A stretch of 52,864 nucleotides of DNA from Methylophilus aquaticus (GTDB lineage Bacteria; Pseudomonadota; Gammaproteobacteria; Burkholderiales; Methylophilaceae), in contig NZ_JAVCAP010000021.1 in assembly GCF_030769565.1 (NCBI RefSeq), positions 1-52,864 on the forward strand. The letters are read 5' to 3'. The first letter of the stretch is position 1. Every line of letters starts with the position of its first letter. A program made the translations under genes and the position numbers. The notes below the pieces were generated by a model. The model was not told where the DNA came from and did no database searches. It saw only the letters and a list, made by a program, of their open reading frames with translations. Shown in pieces: positions 46,163 to 52,864 of the stretch.

Positions 46163-46891
46163 GTGGATGCAGGATTGTTTGGCTTGATGAAAAGTGGCTT
46201 AATCGTATGGTTCAGACCGGTTTCTATGTTTAGCGTACAAGAGCGCGCACGTGTTTTTCCCTTTATTGGCTTTATTTTGCTGCTGGCAGCGGAACCTCTG
46301 CTAAAGACTGGCCTCACCTCTATCGGCTTGAGCGTGCAGTTGACTTATGTGCTGCGCACCCTGCTGGCAGTCTGTGTGCTTTTTTACTATCGCGAACACT
46401 ATATAGAGCTTGTGCAAAGACCCAGGGTTCACCACGTATTTTGGGCGCTGCTCAGTGGTTTGATCGTGTTTTTGCTATGGATACTGCCTTATCCCGAGTG
46501 GATTGGAAGCAAAAAATCCGGCAGTTTTGCCATTCCGATCATGGGAAATCCTGCGGACCTGTTTTGGCTGGCATGCCGTTGGACAGGCTCTGCGCTGATC
46601 GTGCCTGTCATAGAAGAACTGTTCTGGCGTTCGTATTTGATGCGTAAACTGGATGCGTCTGATTTTATGGCCGTGTCCCCCGTAACGGCAAGTGCTTATG
46701 CGGTAGTGGCAAGTAGCGTATTATTTGCAGTTGAGCATCAGCTCTGGCTTGCAGGGCTGTTGGCAGGATTGGTATATGCCTGCTTATACCGTCGATTCCA
46801 GCTGCTGTGGGTGTCCGTGCTGGCACACATGACTACCAATGCTATATTAGGCATGTGGGTGATTGCAGGAGGGCATTGGTTGTATTGGTAA
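46163..46891 (+). CDS. CAAX-protease-related membrane protein, PEP-CTERM-associated (TIGR03008-like)
   Basis: The protein of up to 242 residues has about seven hydrophobic segments and the CPBP/CAAX protease motifs: EELFWRSYLMRKL (Glu-Glu pair), then FAVEHQLWLAGLLAGLVYAC, then LAHMTTNAILG. This pattern fits the prenyl-protease-related protein often found near exosortase and PEP-CTERM genes. A second ATG at 46187 or a third at 46226 (MFSVQERARVF) may be the true start; no ribosome-binding site clearly decides. The exact substrate is not known. It is 27 bases after the coiled-coil gene. Confidence 0.78.
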   Translation: MDAGLFGLMKSGLIVWFRPVSMFSVQERARVFPFIGFILLLAAEPLLKTGLTSIGLSVQLTYVLRTLLAVCVLFYYREHYIELVQRPRVHHVFWALLSGLIVFLLWILPYPEWIGSKKSGSFAIPIMGNPADLFWLACRWTGSALIVPVIEELFWRSYLMRKLDASDFMAVSPVTASAYAVVASSVLFAVEHQLWLAGLLAGLVYACLYRRFQLLWVSVLAHMTTNAILGMWVIAGGHWLYW

Positions 46892-46982
46892 GCGCAAGTA
46901 TTAATGGTTTTGTGGTTTGTAAAGTCTGCGTTATCACACGCCCGTGTAATGCCGTTTTTGTTAAGCGGATGGCGCACTTTAG

Positions 46983-47003
46983 ACACAAAACACAAAACAC
47001 AAA
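46983..47003 (+). repeat. Three tandem copies of the heptamer ACACAAA
   Basis: Three perfect ACACAAA units lie in a row, 27 bases before the start codon of the EpsD-like gene. Such a run could change in copy number by slippage and alter expression, but three units are few. Confidence 0.6.
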
Positions 47004-47029
47004 CGAAATGACACATTTAAAGGGTGATG

Positions 47030-47992
47030 ATGAAAAAAACAGTATTGATTGTGCCAGCATTGTTGTTGGTAATGGCCGGGTGCAGCAAACATGAAGAGGG
47101 GGCTGGTAAAGGCGGTTCTCAAGTGGTCGCCAAGGTCAACGGCAGTGAAATTACCGTGCATCAGTTAAATTTTGCGCTGTCTAAACTGGGCAAGCTGGAT
47201 GCATCCCAACTTAAACCGGCTTCCGAGAAAATCTTGCAGCAACTGGTCGATATGGAACTGTTGAAACAAAAATCTGTGGCAGAAAAGCTCGATCGTGATC
47301 CCAATGTGTTGCAGGTATTAGAGGCTTCGCGCCAACAGGTGCTGGCGCAAGCTTATTTGCAGAAAATAGCCGCCAAACAGGCCGCGCCTTCTGCAGACGA
47401 GATCAGCAAGTTTTATGATGCGCACCCGGAGTTGTTCAGTGAGCGCAATGTGTATGTGATACAAGAGTTTGTTATTCAGGATGGCGGTGCGCATGCGAGC
47501 GAGATTGAGGCTGGCATCAATCCACTCAAAACTGCGGATGATTTAGGCAAATGGCTAAAAGAGCATGGGTATACATTTACTGCCAATGCTAGCAGAAAAG
47601 CCGCTGAGCAATTGCCGCTTGAACTCGCCAGAAGATTGAACACCCTCAAGGCTGGCGACACTTTGATTGTGAATAGCCAGAGTGCACTGGCTTTGCTGTT
47701 TTTGGCCAAGGTTGACCGACAGCCAGTGGATATGGACAAAGCCAAACTGGCTATCCAGCAGTTTTTGGTCAATGCAGGTCAGCAAGCCCTGGTGAAAAAC
47801 GAGGTGACGAGCTTGCGTAAAGAGGCCAAAGTAGAGTTTCTCGGTGACTTCTCGCAAATGAAACTGGAGTCGGCACCAGCCACGGCGTTACCTGCCGCCG
47901 AAAAAGCGAACGCACCAGCTGCCAAGATAGACAAAAACGCGCCCATCAGCGAGCACGATCAGGCGATTCAGAAAGGCTTGTCAGGATTGTAA
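47030..47992 (+). CDS. EpsD-family peptidyl-prolyl isomerase-like lipoprotein
   Basis: The 320-residue protein has a lipoprotein signal (MKKTVLIVPALLLVMAGC), with the lipidated Cys at 18. Residues 30-130 form a SurA/parvulin-like helical region (VVAKVNGSEITVHQLNFALSKL). A domain of roughly 100 residues follows that only loosely resembles parvulin PPIases, and then an Ala-rich tail. This matches the EpsD family, known from methanolan (EPS) clusters of methylotrophs and other exosortase loci. It may fold or escort exported proteins. The start at 47030 has AAAGGG (47019-47024) five bases upstream; GTG 47024 and ATG 47027 are alternatives. Confidence 0.75.
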   Translation: MKKTVLIVPALLLVMAGCSKHEEGAGKGGSQVVAKVNGSEITVHQLNFALSKLGKLDASQLKPASEKILQQLVDMELLKQKSVAEKLDRDPNVLQVLEASRQQVLAQAYLQKIAAKQAAPSADEISKFYDAHPELFSERNVYVIQEFVIQDGGAHASEIEAGINPLKTADDLGKWLKEHGYTFTANASRKAAEQLPLELARRLNTLKAGDTLIVNSQSALALLFLAKVDRQPVDMDKAKLAIQQFLVNAGQQALVKNEVTSLRKEAKVEFLGDFSQMKLESAPATALPAAEKANAPAAKIDKNAPISEHDQAIQKGLSGL

Positions 47993-48022
47993 GCAGTCGC
48001 TTTCTGACCGCGATAAAACATG

Positions 48023-48058
48023 AAAGCCCCTTGTGTTTATGCAAGGGGCTTTGTATTT
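48023..48058 (+). terminator. Terminator after the EpsD-like gene
   Basis: AAAGCCCCTTG (48023-48033) pairs with CAAGGGGCTTT (48042-48052) around an 8-base loop, followed by GTATTTTA. It lies 30 bases after the stop codon and before the convergent GldG-like gene, so it may serve both strands. Confidence 0.85.
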
Positions 48059-48121
48059 TAGGACGGTGTTATATCCAGCGGCGTTTTGTTCTGGTTGTTA
48101 TCGTGACATAGCACTTGGCGG

Positions 48122-49528
48122 CTACTGTCGCTTTCTCCGCAGCCAGATCCAGCCACTGGTCAGCAGTAACAATAGAGGTAATCCAAATTGAAAACCATTG
48201 AATAGCACCATCAATAACCATTGCTGTTGTCCTTCAGGCAGCACAATTACGCTGTCACGCAGTGGGCTGGCGGGTAAAGTCACGCTGGGTTGATTGTTTA
48301 ATACCCATTGTACGCCACGCATGGCCAAGGCCTGATTGCCACCTCGCCCCAGTTGCGCATTGCTCAGAAAATCGGTGCTGCCTATCACGAGAATACGCTG
48401 CTTGTCGCCGGAGGCGCGCAAGCGTTCCATGCTCAGCATGACAGTGGCCGGTCCAGCCGTGTCTGTGTCTGGGTCAAAGGTGGGGACGTGCGCCGGATGT
48501 TGCGGCCGATAACGGGCGCTGACCCATCCGTGCTCTGCGGCGGCTACCAGTGGGGTCACTTGCCATGGATTGTTGGCGAGTCTTGGCCGCATCAGGCTAT
48601 GTGCCTGATCAAAGAATGTTCTCAGGGCAAAGTCTTGCGTCAATCCCTGGCCGGCATAGCGCTGCGTGCTGAGTGCGTGTGGTGCGATATCATATGCGCG
48701 GTTGCGTGGATCAATGACCAACCCTGCACTGACCTGCAGCCCCAGTTTTTCCGCTAATATTTCCAGCCCCTGTTGTGCAGGGGACGCTGTGAGCCAGATC
48801 AGATTGCCACCATTGTGCACATGCTGCAACAATGCGTTGACTTGGTCTGTATTGTACTGCTGATTGGCGCCGGCAAGTAGCCATGTGGGTAAGGTCTTGT
48901 TAGGTAATGCCTGCTGCGCGATGTTTACTTTTTCCAGATGTAATCCGGCGGAGGCGACAGCTGCCGCTAACTGGCTGCCGCCTGGTGCTGTGGTGTCTTG
49001 TAGGTCGAGTGTATTTTCTCCTTCAATCAGCCACAGCGGTGCATGCTCGCCATGCTTGAGCTGTAGCAGCAGGTTGGTAAAGGCTTCCTCGGTGTAAGGC
49101 AAGTATAAATGCGCCTGTTGCCCGCGATAGCTGACAAGCATTTCCCCTTCTTTTTTGATTTGCATGGTTCTGGCCAGTGCCGGGTTGCTGGCCGGGTCTA
49201 CAAATTGCAACTGTATATCTGCCTGCTGGTGTTGATAACGCTGCACCAGTGCCTGAATGGATTTTCTGAAATAGCGGCCTTTGAATGGACTGTTGCTGCA
49301 AAACGCGGTGATCTCGATACGGCCAGGTAACTCTTTTAATACCTTGACGCTGGCGCTGGATAAGGTATTACGCTGGTTGTGGGTCTGGTCGGTTGTGATA
49401 TTGAAGTGCATAGCCAATGCGCCAATCGCCAGCGTCAGCAACAGTATGGCCAGGACGGATAAGGGGTGTTGCCACCAGATAGGCAAGCATTGACGGAGGC
49501 GTAAACGTAAACCGGAAAAATTAGCCAT
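48122..49528 (-). CDS. GldG-like ABC-type auxiliary membrane protein
   Basis: The 468-residue protein has an N-terminal membrane helix (about residues 22-40, LSVLAILLLTLAIGALAMHF), a large periplasmic region (about 45-435) and a C-terminal helix (about 440-460, QFGLPLLLLLTSGWIWL). The periplasmic part contains NTLSSASVKVLKELPGRIEI, WLIEGENTL and LIWLTASP, like the GldG/IFT52-related domain. It starts at ATG 49528, overlapping the permease stop by eight bases (ATGGCTAA). In GldFG systems this subunit joins a permease and a GldA ATPase. No ATPase gene is adjacent here. Confidence 0.8.
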   Translation of the reverse strand: MANFSGLRLRLRQCLPIWWQHPLSVLAILLLTLAIGALAMHFNITTDQTHNQRNTLSSASVKVLKELPGRIEITAFCSNSPFKGRYFRKSIQALVQRYQHQQADIQLQFVDPASNPALARTMQIKKEGEMLVSYRGQQAHLYLPYTEEAFTNLLLQLKHGEHAPLWLIEGENTLDLQDTTAPGGSQLAAAVASAGLHLEKVNIAQQALPNKTLPTWLLAGANQQYNTDQVNALLQHVHNGGNLIWLTASPAQQGLEILAEKLGLQVSAGLVIDPRNRAYDIAPHALSTQRYAGQGLTQDFALRTFFDQAHSLMRPRLANNPWQVTPLVAAAEHGWVSARYRPQHPAHVPTFDPDTDTAGPATVMLSMERLRASGDKQRILVIGSTDFLSNAQLGRGGNQALAMRGVQWVLNNQPSVTLPASPLRDSVIVLPEGQQQWLLMVLFNGFQFGLPLLLLLTSGWIWLRRKRQ

Positions 49529-50273
49529 AGAGTTTGTCTGCCTGTAAACGGCGAATCGCCAGTAATACAAAAAACACGGTAAATAGCATAAAAAACACCA
49601 GGTCGTAGCTGTTGAGCATGCCTTGTGCAAATTGCCGGTAATGTTGCATGAGTGAAAAATGGTGAAACAGGGCCTGGCTGTTTTCGGTAAAAAATTTATC
49701 CAGCATTTGCCACACCATCAATGCGGTCAGGCTACAGAAGGCTGCGAGAATAGGGTTGCTGGTCAGGCTGGAAAAAAATAGCCCCAGCGCACTGCTGGCC
49801 AGCATCAGCAACCACAAGCCTAGGGCATGCGTGAGCAGGTAAGGTAAATCAATTTCTGTCCAGGGCGCCAACAGCAGGATCATGACTACCATGCTGATAA
49901 TCAGCAGGCTGAGGTAGGCGACAATCCCCGCCAGTTTGCCGAGGATAATTTCTGTCATGGAGATGGGCGCGCTCATCAGCAAGGCCATGGTATGGCTTTT
50001 ACGTTCTTCACTGATCAGTTTCATCGAGATCAGCGGTACCAGAAACATCAGTAACAAGGCCGCGATGCCAAACACACCTTCCGCCATGAACTGGGTCATG
50101 CCGATGCGCTGCACCTGCCAGTGCCCGCTGGACATGATCTCAAAATACTGGTTAAAACTCAGGCTGTAATAGGTGCCCACCAGCGCTTGTGAAATCGCCA
50201 GCAATAACCAGCCCATGGGAGACGCAAACAGGCTTTTCAGCTCTTTGCGGGCAAGTGTCACCATCATCATCAT
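49521..50273 (-). CDS. ABC-2-type permease, GldF-like
   Basis: The 250-residue protein has about six hydrophobic segments; the N-terminal KELKSLFASPMGWLLLAI and the SMKLISEERKSHTMALLMSAPIS loop are typical of ABC-2 permeases related to GldF and NosY. GGAG seven bases upstream supports the first of four ATG codons at 50273. It forms a pair with the GldG-like gene. The usual ATP-binding partner would be expected upstream, but the upstream neighbour is a response regulator, so the ATPase is either encoded elsewhere or missing. Confidence 0.85.
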   Translation of the reverse strand: MMMMVTLARKELKSLFASPMGWLLLAISQALVGTYYSLSFNQYFEIMSSGHWQVQRIGMTQFMAEGVFGIAALLLMFLVPLISMKLISEERKSHTMALLMSAPISMTEIILGKLAGIVAYLSLLIISMVVMILLLAPWTEIDLPYLLTHALGLWLLMLASSALGLFFSSLTSNPILAAFCSLTALMVWQMLDKFFTENSQALFHHFSLMQHYRQFAQGMLNSYDLVFFMLFTVFFVLLAIRRLQADKLYG

Positions 50274-50287
50274 GTTTTCGCTCCAGC

Positions 50288-50920
50288 CTACAAACCCTTG
50301 ATAATGCCAAAGCGCACTGCAATATGAACCAGTTGCCCCGTGGTTTCCACGCCCAGTTTCTGACGTACGCTGGTTTGAATATTGGCCACGGTTTTGTAGC
50401 CGATATGCATTTCTCTCGCAATGGTCGCCAGGGCTTCACCCTGTGCAATCCTGCGAAACACTTCGAACTCGCGTGGGGAAAGTTTCTGAATAGGATTTTC
50501 CTGGCTTTCAAGGTGGTACATCGACAGGTTTTGCGCCAGCTCATTATTGATATAGCGCCCGCCCTTGAGTATTTTTTGCACGGCTTCCAGAATGACTTCC
50601 GGCGGTTCTGTTTTGGTCACATAACCGCGCGCACCAGCCTGGATGGCGCGTGTGGCATAAATACAGTCATCATGCATGCTGAAAATCAGGATACGCATTT
50701 GCGGTTTGCGGTGCAAAATGCGTTTTAAGGTTTCGAGCCCGCCGATGCCTGACATGTCCAGATCCAGTATCAGCAGGTCTGGATGGTGTTTTTCAACCAG
50801 CAGGCAGGCTTCCTCACCGTTATGTGCATCGGTCAGTACCTGATGACTGGCTTGTTCCAGCAGGGTGCGCAGCCCCTGACGCAGCATGGCGTGGTCATCG
50901 GCAATCATTACTTTGGACAT
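50288..50920 (-). CDS. NarL/FixJ-type response regulator
   Basis: The 210-residue protein has a receiver domain (1-120) with D8/D9, the phospho-acceptor D53 in LLILDLDM and K103, and a LuxR-type helix-turn-helix (about 145-205; KLSPREFEVFRRIAQGEALA, then GYKTVANIQTSVRQKLGV). It should be phosphorylated by the histidine kinase 370 bases upstream and bind DNA as a dimer. It is separated from that kinase by one small secreted-protein gene. Its targets may include the GldF/GldG-like genes directly downstream, but this is inferred. Confidence 0.92.
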   Translation of the reverse strand: MSKVMIADDHAMLRQGLRTLLEQASHQVLTDAHNGEEACLLVEKHHPDLLILDLDMSGIGGLETLKRILHRKPQMRILIFSMHDDCIYATRAIQAGARGYVTKTEPPEVILEAVQKILKGGRYINNELAQNLSMYHLESQENPIQKLSPREFEVFRRIAQGEALATIAREMHIGYKTVANIQTSVRQKLGVETTGQLVHIAVRFGIIKGL

Positions 50921-50935
50921 GGGTATTTCTGAGCC

Positions 50936-51304
50936 TTATTTTTTGTTAGCAAAGGTGATGTTCACGCATTTGTCTTCGGCAAAGGTGAGTTCGGCCGCAT
51001 TGAAGAATTTGTTTGGCGCATACTGAATTTTTCCACGGTAATACCACATTTCAATCTGTTGACCTTTACCGTCTGCCGATGCCCCTTTTTCCTGCAATAT
51101 CTGGTCAGCATTCTGGGGTTTGACTGCTGTTTCCTTTTTCAGGGGTTTGCCCAGTTGCTCTTCGACAAATTGACGCGATTTGCCGCTGTAGGTTTTCAAA
51201 AAAGCTTGTTCTTCAACCACCAGATCTTTTGCATACAGCGGGATGGCTGCTGTCTGCAATACAGTGGCAACGGTCAGTAAGGTGATCCATTTAAGAGGTC
51301 GCAT
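50936..51304 (-). CDS. Small secreted protein of unknown function, SmpA/OmlA-like impression
   Basis: The 122-residue protein has a signal peptide (MRPLKWITLLTVATVLQTAA to IPLYAKD, cut near 25) and a small periplasmic domain with SRQFVEEQLGKP and EMWYYRGKIQY. These recall the SmpA/OmlA fold, where a short GxPxxxxxxxxxxWxY pattern is usual, but the match is loose. The start overlaps the end of the kinase gene by 14 bases, so it is co-expressed with the two-component system and could sense or modulate it. Confidence 0.7.
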   Translation of the reverse strand: MRPLKWITLLTVATVLQTAAIPLYAKDLVVEEQAFLKTYSGKSRQFVEEQLGKPLKKETAVKPQNADQILQEKGASADGKGQQIEMWYYRGKIQYAPNKFFNAAELTFAEDKCVNITFANKK

Positions 51305-52808
51305 AATGGTGTGCTCCGGAAACAGGTGGTTGTGATGCGGAGGCCGAAGACTGGCCTGCCAGTGAAGTTAATGGAATCAGACCGGTAATCAGGGTGCCGG
51401 CTTGAGGGCCGCTCATCAGCTTGAATGTGCCATGCAATGATTCGATACGCTCACGCATACCGACCAGCCCGACACCCTCGACCGGCAGGCTGCTGTCCAT
51501 GCCTTTGCCGTTATCGCGTATCTCTATTTGCAGCATGGCGTTATTTGCGCGTAGCACGACCTGCGCATCAATCCATACTTCTGTGGCTTCAGCGTGACGC
51601 GCAATGTTGGTCAGAGCTTCCTGCACGACACGAAAAGCAACAATGTTGATATCTTCTGTGAGTGGCTGTTCCCCGATCTCCAGTCGCAGTTGACAGGTAA
51701 TGCCGGGCGTCAGTTTTTTCCAGTCGGCCACCAGTCTTTCGATGGCGCCAATCAGTCCAAGTGAATCCAGTGCCGGTGGTCGCAGATGCTTGATCAATGC
51801 GCGTACTGATTGCTGCACATGGCTGGTATTAGAGGCAATACGCACCGCGATGACATTGACCTGGTCGGGACTGCTTTTTTGTAGTGCCAGCGCATCCATA
51901 CGAATGGCGGTGAGGTATTGACCGGTTTCATCGTGAATTTCGCTGGCGATGTATTTGCGCTCCTGTTCTTGTACCTGCATGGCATGACGGGCAAGGATGC
52001 GGTTTTCTTTCAGTGTCCGCTCCAGATCCAGTTCCACCAGACATTGCTCGGTCATATCTACCAGATAGCCGTGAATCTGCGGTTGCTTCATCGTCTCAGA
52101 ATGTACATAAATAAAGCGTGCGCCGACATAACACGGCAAGCCGTCCGGCCGCCTGATTTGCAGTTTATTAAAGTTGATTTCCTGATGTGTCTGTAGCTCC
52201 TGTATGAATGGTATCCATTCAAAGGTAAACAGATTGCGGGCACTTGAATCTGCTGGCAGCGGGTGACACACGCGATCAAATGCGCTGTTATGCATGCCGA
52301 TATTGCCTTCAATATCCAATACGACGTTGCCCGTCAAATCTCCATCAAACAAGGTTTTGTAAAGACGCTGACTGGTCAGTAATTGCTGCTCTACCAGCGT
52401 ACGCCGTTGTATTTCGGCGCGTATTTCGCGCATGCGTCTATGGCTGAACCATACGCTCAATACTGCGCAGGCAAACAGCGTAAGCGGTATTTCATCGAGT
52501 TGCGCATATTCATAGCCTGACAGCCACGCATTGAGTTCTTCCGACAGATTGAACAGCAGGGCACAGGTATAAGCCAGTACAACGCCAGCGATGACTACCA
52601 ACGTATCCCATGCAGATTGGCTGAGCTTGCCGGACTTGTGCAATCCGGATTGATGAGTGTTGGATTTGTTAAATGCTGCAATCACAGGGATAGACCGATA
52701 AAGAGAAGACACGATTAATAGAGAAACCAGATTAAAGATAAAAGCATAAGAAACCTTGCCAAGGGTGCTCGAAATTTGTGCGCGATATCTTCCTTGCGTC
52801 TGCCACAC
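51291..52808 (-). CDS. Sensor histidine kinase with PAS and HisKA_3/HATPase domains
   Basis: The 505-residue frame begins with GTG at 52808. It shows hydrophobic segments at about 20-45, 66-88 and 106-122, a PAS-like region at about 145-255, an H-box ERKYIASEIHDETGQYLTAI with His292, and an HATPase domain with VVQEALTNIARHA (~394-406), RDNGKGM (431-437) and VGLVGMRERI. This is the NarX/LiaS type that pairs with the NarL-family regulator. The true start may lie downstream, because the first ATG in frame is at residue 126 and a TTG near residue 56 is possible. It ends in the start of the small secreted-protein gene. Confidence 0.88.
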   Translation of the reverse strand: MWQTQGRYRAQISSTLGKVSYAFIFNLVSLLIVSSLYRSIPVIAAFNKSNTHQSGLHKSGKLSQSAWDTLVVIAGVVLAYTCALLFNLSEELNAWLSGYEYAQLDEIPLTLFACAVLSVWFSHRRMREIRAEIQRRTLVEQQLLTSQRLYKTLFDGDLTGNVVLDIEGNIGMHNSAFDRVCHPLPADSSARNLFTFEWIPFIQELQTHQEINFNKLQIRRPDGLPCYVGARFIYVHSETMKQPQIHGYLVDMTEQCLVELDLERTLKENRILARHAMQVQEQERKYIASEIHDETGQYLTAIRMDALALQKSSPDQVNVIAVRIASNTSHVQQSVRALIKHLRPPALDSLGLIGAIERLVADWKKLTPGITCQLRLEIGEQPLTEDINIVAFRVVQEALTNIARHAEATEVWIDAQVVLRANNAMLQIEIRDNGKGMDSSLPVEGVGLVGMRERIESLHGTFKLMSGPQAGTLITGLIPLTSLAGQSSASASQPPVSGAHHYATS

Positions 52809-52864
52809 AGGCTTGCGTCACTATAGTCCACAACATTCCCGGACGAGTAGTGAAAGATTCCCGT

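Noticed and set aside
46807-47094. A 95-codon open frame across the gap between the CAAX-like and EpsD-like genes
   Set aside because: It overlaps both real genes in another frame, has no ribosome-binding site and its composition does not resemble a protein.

Overview
The window looks like chromosome of a betaproteobacterium, most likely a Methylophilaceae-type methylotroph. This is inferred from the EpsA-like regulator, the EpsD-family isomerase, several PEP-CTERM proteins and a moderate GC content. No rRNA marker is present, so the assignment is a judgement rather than something the sequence proves.

Positions 1-5760 are a defence and mobile region. An IS3-family element runs in from the left edge and ends near 114, where it appears to have cut a small addiction-module gene. 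A RelB/YafQ-type toxin-antitoxin pair follows with a perfect operator palindrome. Next come cas4-cas1-cas2 and a type I-C-like CRISPR array of 41 identical 32-bp repeats with 40 spacers. No interference genes (cas3, cas5, cas8c, cas7) lie in the window.

Positions 6020-16712 hold a sugar-phosphate nucleotidyltransferase and then a tightly overlapping operon for a type II secretion or MSH-pilus-like machine: major pseudopilin, platform protein, ATPase, four PilM/N/O/P-like assembly proteins, a TPR-containing secretin lipoprotein and three more pseudopilins. A convergent lytic transglycosylase closes it.

Positions 17393-48060 are a large cell-surface and secretion region. It opens with an EpsA-like LuxR regulator, followed by a PEP-CTERM protein and an unidentified secreted protein. 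A two-partner secretion pair comes next: a TpsB transporter and a 3378-residue haemagglutinin-like TpsA exoprotein. Then there is an extracellular nuclease and a 5'-nucleotidase, both with RTX tails, with PEP-CTERM proteins beside them. The region ends with an ExbB-like channel fused to extracytoplasmic DUF2341/LamG-like domains, two ExbD proteins, a TonB, a putative porin, a periplasmic coiled-coil protein, a CAAX-protease-like PEP-CTERM-associated membrane protein and an EpsD-like lipoprotein. A motif built on CTAGTCC recurs upstream of four of these transcription units and is a candidate shared operator.

Positions 48122-52808 are on the minus strand: a histidine kinase, a small secreted protein, a NarL-type response regulator and a GldF/GldG-like pair without an ATPase gene beside it.

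The most interesting hypothesis is that the TpsAB pair, the energised ExbB/ExbD/TonB complex, the porin and the PEP-CTERM proteins form one co-regulated envelope system.
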